From: Halocatena halophila
Lineage (GTDB): Archaea > Halobacteriota > Halobacteria > Halobacteriales > Haloarculaceae
Direction of reading: 5' to 3'
NCBI GenBank assembly: GCA_027563145.1
Contig: CP071306.1
Span: 744,001-808,000, forward strand
DNA length: 64,000 nucleotides
The position numbers were made by a program, and so were the translations under genes. Below, one piece after another: positions 1 to 8,240 of this stretch. The notes under the pieces are model-generated. The model was given only the letters and a program-made list of their open reading frames with translations. It did not search any database and was not told the DNA's origin. Positions within the stretch are counted from its first letter, which is position 1. Every line of letters begins with the position of its first letter.

Positions 1-222
1 ACCTATCCCTTCACGGCAGAGCTTCCAGAACGGCTCGATCTCGCCGCCTATGCGGCAGCAGCCGACGGGATCGAAGCACTCCTCGAAAACAATCCCAGCG
101 CAGACGTGACCGTTGCCCTCCACAACTGGCCCGATGCCGTGGTAGAGCGACTGTCGGAGTCAGTCACGATTACGCCACTGCATGAGAACGCTGCGCAACC
201 GCCGGTTGATAAGACAACGTAG
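1..222 (+). CDS. C-terminal end of a protein, possibly archaeosine tRNA-guanine transglycosylase (partial)
   Basis: An open frame enters from the left edge and stops with TAG at 220-222, giving the last 73 residues of a protein. The piece starts with TYPFTAELPERLDLAAY and ends with a short polar tail. It lies 28 bases before arcS on the same strand. That neighbourhood, and a loose memory that haloarchaeal TgtA proteins end in a similar PERLD-type segment, suggest the C-terminus of TgtA, which inserts preQ0 at position 15 of archaeal tRNA. No catalytic residue is visible in this piece, so the name rests mainly on context. Confidence 0.5.
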   Translation, partial: TYPFTAELPERLDLAAYAAAADGIEALLENNPSADVTVALHNWPDAVVERLSESVTITPLHENAAQPPVDKTT

Positions 223-250
223 TAGTGCCGTGATCGTCTGAGGGTAGCCA

Positions 251-2002
251 ATGACTGAGTACTTCGAGGTAATCGAGCGCGATGGCCCGGCACGGATTGG
301 CCGGCTCCGGCTTGCCACACCGGTGGCGACGCCCGCGCTCGTCGACGAGGTGATCGAGGACGCTGGCAGCCTCTGGCCAACAGAGCGCGACGCTCCCGAC
401 GGTGACGACGAGTCGCTCACGATATTGCCCCACCGTGCGTTTCCCGCCGGTACCGCATCCGAGGTGCAATCGGCGTTTGCCGTCGAACCGGACTCTGTGT
501 CGTTTCCCAGCGCCACTGTGATCTCCCGAGAGACCGCCAGCGATTACAACACCGATGCGTACGTCCTTTCTGAGGCGTCAGGGATCGTCGGCAATGCTCG
601 TGCGTTCGTCGAGACAATCGTCGACGTTCGAGCGTCCATTCCGGACGATACGGGGCTGTTTTGCTCCGGGGTGGCAACAGCCGCCAACGCAGCGGTGCTC
701 GCCTACGCTGGGATCGATTGCTTTGACACCCATCGGGCGTATCTTCGCGGCCTGGAGGGATTCTACCAGACGACGGACGGCGAAATGTTTCTCGAGGATT
801 TATCGGAGCTGCCGTGTGCGTGTGCGGCCTGTCAGCAGTCACGTGAGGCGTTTGGCCCCGAGGACTGCGCTGCGCACAACGTGAATGCGCTGCGAGCGTC
901 GCTGGCGACCGTTCGCGAGAAAATTCGAGCGGGGACGCTCAGATCGTACATCGAAGGGCAGGCCCGCCACGAGGCGTGGCTCACCGCCACGTTCCGTCGA
1001 CTGGACCAGCAGTATGGCTATCTCGAAGAGCGGACCCCCCTGGTACGGACGGCCGAGATTCTGGCGTCGAGCGACGACACAATGCGCCGCGTCGAGATTC
1101 AGCGGTTTGCCGACCGGGTCTGTTCGCGCTATCGCAATCGTTTCGACCAGCCGCTCGTGCTCGTCCCGTGTTCGGCACGAAAGCCATACAGCAGTTCACA
1201 GAGCCACGGCCAGTTTCACGAGGCGATCAACTACCGTGCCCACACCGTCTCGATGACCTCTCCTATCGGAGTCGTGCCGCCGGAACTGGAGTACACCTAT
1301 CCTGCCCAGCAGTACGACAGCGTTGTCACCGGCCGCTGGAGCGAGTCGGAGATCGAATTCGTCGCGAACGTGCTCAAGCGCTATCTCGAACGCAACGACT
1401 ACCCACGCCATATTGCCCACGTCCCACCGGGTGGCTATCAGGAGATCTGTGAGCGCGTCGAAGCGCGGACCGACGTAGAGTTCGAGTTCACCGTCACGGA
1501 GCATCCAACGACTGACGACGCCCTCGAAACGCTGTCGGAGACACTCAGCGGTGAATCAACGTTTCGGAAACGCGAGCGCGAGCACAACACCGTTCGGGCG
1601 ATTGCCGACTATCAGTTCGGGGCTGGTGCTGGTGACGAGCTGTTCGGTCCGATCTCGGTCGATGGCTATCTTCCCGGGTTGCGGGTTCACGACGATGGCG
1701 GTGAACAGCTTGCCACGATCGTCCCCCAGTATGGTACGCTCTCGTTCACCCTTGCTGGCGCGCAACGCTGGAACGAAAGCGACGTCCCAACCAACCGCGT
1801 CGAGATCGATCCGTTCGTTCCACAGGGAAGCGTTCTCGCACCCGGGATAACGAGTGCCAGCGAATCAATTCGTGTCGGTGATGAGGTGTTCGTCGAGGGC
1901 GAAAAGGCGATTGCCGTTGGGCGAGCGAAAATGCACGGGACAGCAATGGAGAATTCGTCGCGGGGAATCGCCGTCGAGGTCCGTCACGTCGAAGAGCGCT
2001 AG
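251..2002 (+). CDS. arcS: Archaeosine synthase (ArcS), tRNA modification
   Basis: 583 residues. ArcS turns the preQ0 base placed at position 15 of archaeal tRNA into archaeosine. The N-terminal half resembles a transglycosylase barrel that has lost catalysis but keeps a zinc-site-like cluster (LPCACAAC around residues 188-194, with DCAAH following near 205-209). The family-specific motif VPCSARKPYSSSQSH is at about 305-319. A PUA RNA-binding domain occupies roughly residues 500-580. The length is normal for haloarchaeal ArcS. The start ATG is the first after the upstream stop. The stop codon overlaps that of the convergent msrB gene. Confidence 0.93.
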   Translation: MTEYFEVIERDGPARIGRLRLATPVATPALVDEVIEDAGSLWPTERDAPDGDDESLTILPHRAFPAGTASEVQSAFAVEPDSVSFPSATVISRETASDYNTDAYVLSEASGIVGNARAFVETIVDVRASIPDDTGLFCSGVATAANAAVLAYAGIDCFDTHRAYLRGLEGFYQTTDGEMFLEDLSELPCACAACQQSREAFGPEDCAAHNVNALRASLATVREKIRAGTLRSYIEGQARHEAWLTATFRRLDQQYGYLEERTPLVRTAEILASSDDTMRRVEIQRFADRVCSRYRNRFDQPLVLVPCSARKPYSSSQSHGQFHEAINYRAHTVSMTSPIGVVPPELEYTYPAQQYDSVVTGRWSESEIEFVANVLKRYLERNDYPRHIAHVPPGGYQEICERVEARTDVEFEFTVTEHPTTDDALETLSETLSGESTFRKREREHNTVRAIADYQFGAGAGDELFGPISVDGYLPGLRVHDDGGEQLATIVPQYGTLSFTLAGAQRWNESDVPTNRVEIDPFVPQGSVLAPGITSASESIRVGDEVFVEGEKAIAVGRAKMHGTAMENSSRGIAVEVRHVEER

Positions 2003-2397
2003 CTTTCTTCGTCGAATTCGAGTGCCACGGAGTTGATACAGTAGCGCTTGCCAGTTGGGTCGGGGCCATCATCGAACACGTGGCCGAGATGTCCCTCACA
2101 GTGGGCGCAGACAACTTCGGTTCTCACCATGCCATGACTCGTGTCTTCGCGATATTCGATGGCATCCTCGGCCGCATCGAAAAAGCTCGGCCAGCCAGTG
2201 TTCGAGCCGAACTTCGTTTCTGAATCGAACAGTTGCGCACCACAGCCGGCACAGCGGAAGGTTCCGTCGCGGTCTTCGTCGATATACTCTCCCGAGAACT
2301 TCGGTTCGGTGCCACACTCGCGCAGCACGCGGTACTCGTCCTCATCGAGGGTTTCGCGCCACTCCTCCTCGCTGTCAGGAACGGACTCATCGGTCAT
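1999..2397 (-). CDS. msrB: Peptide-methionine (R)-S-oxide reductase MsrB
   Basis: 132 residues from the ATG at 2397. It repairs oxidised methionine (R-sulfoxide) in proteins. Two CxxC pairs (residues 49/52 and 97/100) form the structural zinc site. The catalytic cysteine is C120 in the signature RYCINSVAL, and a resolving cysteine is likely C28. An open frame continues upstream to 2601, but that part has no family similarity and crosses the promoter region of the neighbouring plus-strand gene, so I chose the internal ATG. The gene is convergent with arcS. Confidence 0.95.
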   Translation of the reverse strand: MTDESVPDSEEEWRETLDEDEYRVLRECGTEPKFSGEYIDEDRDGTFRCAGCGAQLFDSETKFGSNTGWPSFFDAAEDAIEYREDTSHGMVRTEVVCAHCEGHLGHVFDDGPDPTGKRYCINSVALEFDEES

Positions 2398-2492
2398 ACG
2401 GTTTTGTAGCCGTGCTGGTCGGTTGTGTGTTTCGACAGCGGCGGCCTCTGTGATGGGGGCCACCACAGAAACCCTCATATTACCGAGATCAG

Positions 2493-2870
2493 ATGTGTTT
2501 GACAGTGACTGAGAAGAACGCCGAACCATTCGACGAAGCGACTGTCCTGAGCCAGTTGCAGAACGCGTGGTCGATCGAAACGAGCACCCTGTGGACAGCA
2601 AAGAATCCTGCGCGCGGACAGTGTCCGGTCACGGCGCTCGTGATCCAGGACCATTTTGCTGGCGAGATCAGAAAGACACCAACCGACGATGGTCCACATT
2701 TTTACAACGTTATCGAGGGGGAGCGCTACGATCTGACGGCCGGGCAGTTCGAATCCCTCCCGACGTATCTCGATTTGCCCTCGGATCGAAGTGAAGCGTT
2801 CGAGCACACGAACGAAACACAGTATGACGCGCTTTCGGAGGAGTTTCCCACCGAAGTAATCGAGAACTAG
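2493..2870 (+). CDS. YunG-like family protein
   Basis: 125 residues, cytoplasmic and acidic. The pattern ARGQCPVTALVIQD at about residues 40-53, the later GPHFYNVIEGERYDLTAGQF and the early W-S-x-T-S segment match the YunG-like family named after Bacillus subtilis YunG. The biochemical role of the family is unknown to me. The conserved Cys and His could suggest a cysteine-hydrolase-like fold, but that is speculation. It stands alone, divergent from msrB and followed by a 109-base gap. Confidence 0.8.
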   Translation: MCLTVTEKNAEPFDEATVLSQLQNAWSIETSTLWTAKNPARGQCPVTALVIQDHFAGEIRKTPTDDGPHFYNVIEGERYDLTAGQFESLPTYLDLPSDRSEAFEHTNETQYDALSEEFPTEVIEN

Positions 2871-2979
2871 CGCGTCAAATTCTCAAATGATGACTGGCTC
2901 CGATCGTCTGCGAACAAGCATATGACGCTTTCTCGACGACGATTTTTGTTGAATACGAATCGAAGTCATTCCGAGGGCA

Positions 2980-3603
2980 TCAGGTGACGAACGATTCGAT
3001 AATCCGACCTTCTGCACGGTGGAGGACGCCACTCGCAGCTGATGAGTTGACATCGAACGCCTCTGCGAGTTCGTTCAGGGTGATTTTCCGTGGACTCTCG
3101 TAGTAGCCCTGTTCGACCGCCGCGGTAACGAGTTCTTGTTGTCGATCCGTGAGTACTGCTGTCGGTTCGTACGATTGCGTCAGTGATTCGATCTGGTAGG
3201 GAATGTCTGCAGCACGGAGCTCATCGCCAAATCGCGTGAGCTGGTCGTGTGGGGCCGTAATCTCGGTGGTAAGCCAGCCATCCTGCAGCACGTATGGAAA
3301 CCGAAGGCGGGTGCCCGAGGACGTGATCGCGTGATACGACTCCGGGACTGGAATCGCATACTGAATCAGGCGCAGTTGGTCTTCGGAGTGGAGAACCTCG
3401 TGCGATTTCACAGTCTGCGATTCGTTGAAGCGTCGGACGATTGCCTCTGCGTTCGGTGACGTCACTTCGACGATCCCGAACAGTCCATCGTCCGTACAAT
3501 GGCCCGTCTGTACCGAAAATTCCGCCGCTGGGAACGCAGCCGAAAGGGTGGCGAGCCAGCTACCGGTAGCCGCCTGATTGAGTCGTATTTTCATCCGCGC
3601 CAT
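2980..3603 (-). CDS. Bat-type (HTH_10) transcriptional regulator
   Basis: 207 residues. The C-terminal 55 residues (from LTDRQQELVTAAVEQGYY through RKITLNELAEAFDVNSSAAS to the end) form the HTH_10 domain seen in bacterioopsin activator (Bat)-like haloarchaeal regulators. The N-terminal 140 residues form the small ligand- or partner-binding domain typical of these proteins. Start chosen at the ATG at 3603 (MARMKIRL); a second ATG at 3594 is possible. It diverges from the SDR gene across a 97-base gap, so it may regulate that gene. The inducer cannot be read from the sequence. Confidence 0.88.
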   Translation of the reverse strand: MARMKIRLNQAATGSWLATLSAAFPAAEFSVQTGHCTDDGLFGIVEVTSPNAEAIVRRFNESQTVKSHEVLHSEDQLRLIQYAIPVPESYHAITSSGTRLRFPYVLQDGWLTTEITAPHDQLTRFGDELRAADIPYQIESLTQSYEPTAVLTDRQQELVTAAVEQGYYESPRKITLNELAEAFDVNSSAASGVLHRAEGRIIESFVT

Positions 3604-3700
3604 ACGGTGATGGACGGGCCTGGTCGCCTTAGGGGTATGTAAACAGGTGAATATACTCATCCAGCAAGCTACGACCAATTGCCCACCATCTGTAACTGCA
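3604..3700. promoter_or_regulatory. Shared divergent promoter region of the Bat-like regulator and the SDR gene
   Basis: This 97-base gap holds an AT-rich TATA-like element, GAATATACTC (3649-3658), about 45 bases before the SDR start at 3701. That predicts a start site near 3677 and a short leader. The regulator would read in the other direction from the same interval. No clear palindromic operator was seen by eye. Confidence 0.4.
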
Positions 3701-4504
3701 ATGGAACCAAACTCTGCGGGTAAGAACCAGCAAGCAGGAACGTCGCAATCGCTGTCGTTCGACAACAGAACGGCCCTCGTTACTGGCGGGAGTTCGGGGA
3801 TCGGCCGCGCAACCGCCGTTGCGTTCGGAAAAGCGGGTGCGAACGTCGTTGTAGCGAGTCGAACCAGAGCGACTGGCAACGAAACCGTCAGTCGAATCGA
3901 AGCGCTTGGCGGGACGGCAACGTTCATCGAAACCGATGTGACCAGTGAGCAAGCTGTTGAACGGATGGTTGCGGAGACGATCGAAACCTACGGACGACTT
4001 GATTACGCCATCAACGGTGCCGGGAACGTCGGAACGCCAGGACCGCTCACTGATCGAACCGAGAGCGATTGGGAGTACACCATGGATGCGAATCTCAAAG
4101 GCGTGTGGCTGTCGATGAAATACGAAATTCCACACCTCAGAGAGAACGATGGTGCAATCGTAAATATCGCATCTGATTTCGGACACGTCGGGTTCGAGGA
4201 GTTCTCGCTCTACGTCGCTGCCAAGCATGGGGTGATCGGTCTGACGCGCGCTGGAGCCCTTGAGTTCGCCGAAGACAACATTCGGATCAACGCGGTGAGT
4301 CCAGGCGCAATCAACACGCCAATGAATCGAGACCGACTCGGCAGCGCAGAAGCCGTCCAGGAGGCGTTCGGTCCAAGCCATCCCCTCGGACGAGTTGGCA
4401 CCCCAGAAGAAGTTGCTGATGCAATCGTCTGGTTGGCGTCTGATAACGCCTCGTTCGTCACCGGCCACTCGCTCCTCGTAGATGGTGGATACACTGCGCA
4501 ATAG
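3701..4504 (+). CDS. SDR family oxidoreductase
   Basis: 267 residues from the ATG at 3701. It is a classical short-chain dehydrogenase/reductase: TGGSSGIG cofactor motif at 28-35, NGAG near 105, and the catalytic Ser158, Tyr171 and Lys175 (YVAAK). The C-terminal VDGGY ending is typical of the 3-oxoacyl-reductase/alcohol dehydrogenase branch. An Arg after the glycine motif (VASRTR) suggests NADP(H) preference. The substrate is unknown. A 5' extension to a GTG at 3647 is possible but overlaps the predicted TATA box. An MFS carrier follows 19 bases later, so the two may act on one compound. Confidence 0.92.
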   Translation: MEPNSAGKNQQAGTSQSLSFDNRTALVTGGSSGIGRATAVAFGKAGANVVVASRTRATGNETVSRIEALGGTATFIETDVTSEQAVERMVAETIETYGRLDYAINGAGNVGTPGPLTDRTESDWEYTMDANLKGVWLSMKYEIPHLRENDGAIVNIASDFGHVGFEEFSLYVAAKHGVIGLTRAGALEFAEDNIRINAVSPGAINTPMNRDRLGSAEAVQEAFGPSHPLGRVGTPEEVADAIVWLASDNASFVTGHSLLVDGGYTAQ

Positions 4505-4523
4505 ATCGTATAACGTCGTATAA

Positions 4524-5735
4524 ATGATAACTAGCCATCAAACCCGACTACTGATTGGGACGCTCCTTGTGGCAAGTACGTTGACGATCCTCGTTGACAC
4601 CGCGATTTCGCCCGCACTGCCGGCGATCGAACGCCATTTTGCGGGCGTCGCGAATGCAGCCTTTTGGGTCAGAGTTCTGCTCGTTTTTCCCTCGCTGTTC
4701 GTTGCGCTCGGCGCACCGCTCATGGGTGTGTTCACCGACCGTCTCGGTCGGAAACCGGTGCTATTCGTCAGTACAGCGCTGTACGGTGTTGCCGGTGGGG
4801 CCGGTTTTATTATTGAATCACTGATACTACTATTCGTCTCTCGTGCACTGCTCGGAATCGGTGCTGCGGGGGTGTTCGTTGCAGTTACAACGCTCATCAC
4901 GGATTACTTTCCGGCCGAACAGCGCCGCGATGCCGTCCTTGGCTGGCAGGGCGCAAGCATGACGTTCGGCGGAGCGGCCTTTTTCCTCTTTGGTGGCGCT
5001 CTGGCGAGTGTTGGCTGGCGGGTGCCGTTTCTCCTCTATCTTGGGGCACTCGGACTGCTGCCGTGTATTGTTGCTGTGGTGTACGAACCCGACGTTGATC
5101 ACGAAGCTTCCCAAGCGGATGCGTCCATTCGACAGGTCCTCGATCGACTGCCGTATGGACAGCTCGCGCTGGTGTATTCGACAGCAGTGATAGGGATGGT
5201 CGTATTTTTCATGGTGCCGGTTGAGATACCGTTCTATCTCACTGCCGTGGTGAATGCGGATGATTTCACCATCGCAGTTGTCCTCGCCACACAGGCGCTT
5301 CTCGCAGCGGTAGTATCGACACAGTACACCCGTGTTCGTTCACGAATCGGTATCATTCCCATTGTCGGACTGCTGTTCGCACTCATGGGTGTCGGATTCA
5401 GTATCGTGAGTCTCGGTGATACGGTGGTTGCTGTCCTGGTCGGAACGCTGGTAACTGGGGCTGGTGTTGGACTTCTCATCCCGAATCTGAACGCCTGGGT
5501 TGCCATCGCCGTTCCTGCTGGCGTGCGTGGTCGCGCCGTCGGTGGATTGACGAGTTTTCTCTTTCTCGGGCAGTTTCTGTCTCCATTTGTTAGCTCGCCT
5601 ATCAGCACGTGGCTCTCGCTTCGAATGACGTTCCGTATCGGTGGTGGACTACTGGTCGGCCTCAGCATTGTCATTGGTGTGCTCGCCTGGTATGGCGGTG
5701 GACTGATCCAATCTGGTTCAACTACCACCCCCTGA
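4524..5735 (+). CDS. MFS transporter
   Basis: 403 residues with about 12 hydrophobic segments, so an inner-membrane secondary carrier. The major-facilitator motif A appears as GVFTDRLGRKPVLF after the second segment. The first helix contains a proline-rich stretch (ISPALPAI) as in drug/H+ antiporters. It follows the SDR gene by 19 bases on the same strand and is probably co-transcribed. Substrate unknown; multidrug or metabolite efflux is the usual guess for this branch. Confidence 0.88.
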   Translation: MITSHQTRLLIGTLLVASTLTILVDTAISPALPAIERHFAGVANAAFWVRVLLVFPSLFVALGAPLMGVFTDRLGRKPVLFVSTALYGVAGGAGFIIESLILLFVSRALLGIGAAGVFVAVTTLITDYFPAEQRRDAVLGWQGASMTFGGAAFFLFGGALASVGWRVPFLLYLGALGLLPCIVAVVYEPDVDHEASQADASIRQVLDRLPYGQLALVYSTAVIGMVVFFMVPVEIPFYLTAVVNADDFTIAVVLATQALLAAVVSTQYTRVRSRIGIIPIVGLLFALMGVGFSIVSLGDTVVAVLVGTLVTGAGVGLLIPNLNAWVAIAVPAGVRGRAVGGLTSFLFLGQFLSPFVSSPISTWLSLRMTFRIGGGLLVGLSIVIGVLAWYGGGLIQSGSTTTP

Positions 5736-5999
5736 TCGCATCCACGGCTCGGTGCTCGTCACTTCCACCGATATCGAACACCAGCAAATTGTACATACAA
5801 CGCACACTGAGGCTTCCAATCGGGACCCCAAACGATTGCGTTTTTCAGGACTACCACCAGTCCGGGGACGACCGAACGATCGTGCCGACGGACGGTGGTA
5901 GGACGTGCTGAGATATTTCGAATCTACGATGCTTTCGATCAGTAATCGCGATTGCAAAAAACATATGCCGTCTGGTGCTGAACGTCTGTGAACGATACT
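5736..5999. other. Non-coding gap with a long hairpin
   Basis: 264 bases without a convincing gene. It contains an inverted repeat: CTACCACC at 5851-5858 matches GGTGGTAG at 5894-5901, and the arms extend with one mismatch-type insertion to about 12 bases around a 30-base loop. The last part before the next gene (5930-5990) is AT-richer and probably holds its promoter. Confidence 0.4.
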
Positions 6000-6395
6000 A
6001 TGACCCTCTCCAGACGACGATTCGTACTGATAAGCACTACACTCACTGGGGCGGTTTTTGGAGCCGGGTGTCAGTCGTTCGTGCAGCTGCATGCTGACGT
6101 GTTTTTGAGAAATGAGACCCAGACAGAGCAATCGATTGCGCTTACCATTCACGATATGAGCGGAGATGAAGTATTCGAAAAAGAGGTCGATCTCGAACCA
6201 ACGGACGGTGGAGAACCACGGATACTCGGCAATCCTGTCGAGCGGGATGCAGATTACACCGTCACTGTACGAACAGACAGCGGATTAGAGGAGACGTGGG
6301 ACTGGACCGACGTTGAAGGAGAGCTTCGAATTACTATCCAAAACACAGGGATCACACATACTGCGGCGACGGGGTCTGGATTGGGAACTGAATGA
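6000..6395 (+). CDS. Predicted Tat-exported lipoprotein, function unknown
   Basis: 131 residues from the ATG at 6000 (a GTG at 5988 is an alternative start). A twin-arginine signal (SRRRFVL) is followed by a hydrophobic stretch and a lipobox-like GAGC, so the protein is probably anchored outside the cell by a lipid on the cysteine. The mature part, about 105 residues, has alternating short beta-strand-like segments (SIALTIHDMSG, DYTVTVRTDSG, LRITIQNTG), suggesting an Ig-like sandwich. No family recognised. Confidence 0.75.
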   Translation: MTLSRRRFVLISTTLTGAVFGAGCQSFVQLHADVFLRNETQTEQSIALTIHDMSGDEVFEKEVDLEPTDGGEPRILGNPVERDADYTVTVRTDSGLEETWDWTDVEGELRITIQNTGITHTAATGSGLGTE

Positions 6396-6418
6396 ACACA
6401 GCAGTGTGCCTCCGTGAG

Positions 6419-6616
6419 TTATTTCCGCAATTCCTCACGGGCTTGCAGAGAATATCGGTGGGCCAACACTGTCAGCACAATCAGAAAGCCACTCATTGAG
6501 ATCCATTTGGTCATTCGTAGATCCGTGACACCGAGCTCCCCGATCAAGATTGATATGAACAGTCCCGCCAGTATGGTAAGCATTAACGGGAGTCTTGGGT
6601 TTACTTCATCAAACAT
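6419..6616 (-). CDS. Small two-helix membrane protein, paralogue of 6942-7154
   Basis: 65 residues from the ATG at 6616, starting MFDEVNPRLPLMLTILAG. It has two membrane segments (about residues 10-28 and 38-53) and a short charged C-terminus. It lines up end to end with the protein encoded divergently at 6942-7154: same D-E-x-[ND]-P-x-[L] start, same spacing of helices and a shared H/F-R-Y motif after helix 2. An upstream ATG at 6691 would add an unrelated tail. Function unknown. Its AT-rich codon use differs from the core genes. Confidence 0.65.
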   Translation of the reverse strand: MFDEVNPRLPLMLTILAGLFISILIGELGVTDLRMTKWISMSGFLIVLTVLAHRYSLQAREELRK

Positions 6617-6941
6617 AGCTAGGGAGATGGATAATAGACACAAATAATCTTTGAAAATTTGGTTGCTGTGAATACAGGCGGGGAAATACATTCAGGGGAG
6701 CGCTCAGCACTCTGTGCTGGTGCTACAGGCGATCATGGGGGTGATGACACTGATCCATCGTAGTTACGAACATTTGAAACCACAGTTTGATCGCATTCGA
6801 AGCGTCCACCAAACGATCCGCTCCATCGCACACAGTTTTTTGAGTGGGTGCTGAGAATTGTGACTTTTGGGTTCAGAATCATCCCATTCTCTGTCTATAG
6901 CATCCATAATACTTTTATCTCCCATATCAGAACATCCAATA
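6617..6941. other. AT-rich divergent intergenic region
   Basis: 325 bases between the two divergent small-membrane-protein genes. It contains a short palindromic stretch (CAGCACTCTGTGCTG near 6706-6720). I see no conserved gene in either strand, though the stretch 6770-6840 keeps a short minus-strand open frame that could be decayed coding sequence. Confidence 0.35.
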
Positions 6942-7154
6942 ATGTTAGATGAATTCGATCCCGGGCTCTCGATGATGATTACGTTTCTTGTGGGTTTGTT
7001 CTTAACGATTGTTTGGGTTGATTTGCAACCAGATATACATTTGGCCCTGTCGTTTGCTGCTATCATTGGGTTCTACATTATACTCGGAGTTATATCATTT
7101 AGATATCATTGTGTGGCGAAAGATGCCATTCTTTCGGAGCAACCAACCGATTGA
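6942..7154 (+). CDS. Small two-helix membrane protein, paralogue of 6419-6616
   Basis: 70 residues, starting MLDEFDPGLSMMITFLVG. Two membrane segments are predicted (about 10-28 and 36-54), followed by a short C-terminal tail with Cys and acidic residues. It is clearly related to the divergent neighbour, so a duplication or inverted transposition created the pair. Function not recognised. It sits in an AT-rich stretch that ends at the duplicated tRNA-Ile end, which suggests it came with an integrating element. Confidence 0.65.
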   Translation: MLDEFDPGLSMMITFLVGLFLTIVWVDLQPDIHLALSFAAIIGFYIILGVISFRYHCVAKDAILSEQPTD

Positions 7155-7230
7155 GGCCTATTTCTGGAGTTTGTATTGTGCAGAAAAATTGAGCCATAGC
7201 GTCCATACTGAGTCCTGTCTGTCGACCGTC

Positions 7231-7350
7231 CTAGAACCAGTCGCCAGGGCTCACTTCGTTCGTTTCCTTCCCTGCTTTAAATCCGCGTACTCCAACGAGA
7301 TACAATACCATCGAGAAGAATACAGCAAATAGTAATGAGTTGTAAAAACA
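7231..7350 (-). pseudogene. Truncated C-terminal fragment of a membrane protein, cut at the tRNA-Ile repeat
   Basis: On the minus strand an open frame reads from the tRNA-like repeat at 7351 to a stop at 7231. It encodes one hydrophobic helix (SLLFAVFFSMVLYLVGV) and a soluble tail ending in PGDWF. It looks like the natural C-terminus of a membrane protein. No start codon lies before the repeat except an internal ATG within the helix, so the front appears to have been lost at the recombination point. Confidence 0.5.
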
Positions 7351-7372
7351 TGGGCCGACACGGATTTGAACC
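7351..7372 (-). repeat. Attachment-site-like duplicate of the tRNA-Ile 3' end
   Basis: 22 bases identical to the 3' end of tRNA-Ile(GAT) at 7500-7521, in the same orientation and 149 bp away. Beside it are a hairpin (AAGACA at 7378-7383 with TGTCTT at 7402-7407) and an inverted, slightly altered tRNA end (7412-7424). A repeated tRNA 3' end of this size is the usual mark of site-specific integration. Confidence 0.75.
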
Positions 7373-7499
7373 TCGCCAAGACATGCTCGCTGCGCTGTGC
7401 GTGTCTTGTCTGGTTCAGAATCCGCTCGCGGGAACGAGAACAGTTCGACCTTTAGTCGAGTGCAGAAACTACTCGAATGTAGTCCGAACAGAACTAGTA

Positions 7500-7573
7500 T
7501 GGGCCGACACGGATTTGAACCGCGGACCTCCCGGTTATCAGCCGAGCGCTCAACCTAACTGAGCTATCGGCCC
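7500..7573 (-). tRNA. tRNA-Ile (anticodon GAT)
   Basis: 74 bases on the minus strand fold into a full cloverleaf. The acceptor stem pairs GGGCCGA with TCGGCCC, the D-arm is TAGCTCAG-type, the anticodon loop CTGATAA holds GAT, and the T-arm GTTCAAATC is standard. There is no intron and no encoded CCA. A at 7500 (complement) is the discriminator base. Its 3' end is duplicated downstream at 7351-7372. Confidence 0.95.
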
Positions 7574-7656
7574 GTTGTACGCATTCTACTGTATTGCCCT
7601 GTATTGTTTAAGCGTTTCTTTTCGCTAGCCACATGGTCGTCAATCGCTCTCAACCG

Positions 7657-8145
7657 TTAATCGCTCCCATTGTCGCCCTCAACGGAGTAATCGTCTTCGC
7701 CGAGATCGATCGTCGACCCATCGTTGCTGTTCGGAAACCCGCCGGTGTACACCGTTCCAGTGACAAAACCGTCGGTTTTCCCGTCGAGATACGGCGTCAC
7801 GACGAACCGTTTGACGAGCTTTCGAACAGGATACCGCGTTGGCGGCAACGACAGCACCAGCCCAGTGAGATCGGTCACCAGTCCCGGCGTTAAGAAAAAC
7901 GCGCCAGCAGCGATCAACAGCGCGCCATCGAGCAGTTCGTCATCAGGGACACCACCGGAAGCCACCTTGCGGTTGATCCGCCGGAGCGTGTGTCTCCCTT
8001 CTGCCCGAACGAGCAACATTCCCAACAGCGCGGTCAGGACGACGAGCAACACCGTCGCCACTTCTCCAATGACCGTCGACACGACGAGCAACAGCAGTAT
8101 ATCCAGCAGGGGAATGAGCAACAGCAGCGCGATCAGCCGCTTCAT
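7657..8145 (-). CDS. FxsA family membrane protein
   Basis: 162 residues from the ATG at 8145 (MKRLIALLLLIPLLDILLLL). It has two N-terminal hydrophobic segments, a conserved middle with ALLIAAGAFFLTPGLVTDLTGL (a third segment), then an acidic tail. This matches the FxsA/YtzA family; Escherichia coli FxsA relieves exclusion of phage T7 by the F plasmid. The role in archaea is unknown. The long acidic C-terminus is a halophile feature. An open frame upstream of 8145 has no other ATG. Confidence 0.9.
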   Translation of the reverse strand: MKRLIALLLLIPLLDILLLLVVSTVIGEVATVLLVVLTALLGMLLVRAEGRHTLRRINRKVASGGVPDDELLDGALLIAAGAFFLTPGLVTDLTGLVLSLPPTRYPVRKLVKRFVVTPYLDGKTDGFVTGTVYTGGFPNSNDGSTIDLGEDDYSVEGDNGSD

Positions 8146-8240
8146 GGACCGAGCTATGCTGTCCGGACGCAAACGTGTTGCGCTCGACTGGCGGCCGTGC
8201 CGTCCGACGATTGATGGCACTGTGGTGATAAACGGAATTC

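Noticed and set aside
1999..2601. Longer 200-residue version of MsrB starting at 2601
   Set aside because: The extra N-terminus is unlike any MsrB, overlaps the upstream region and start of the divergent YunG-like gene, and the internal ATG at 2397 gives a normal-length protein.
7351..7424. Treating the tRNA-like pieces as extra tRNA genes
   Set aside because: They contain only the last ~20 bases of a tRNA. No acceptor, D or anticodon arms are present.
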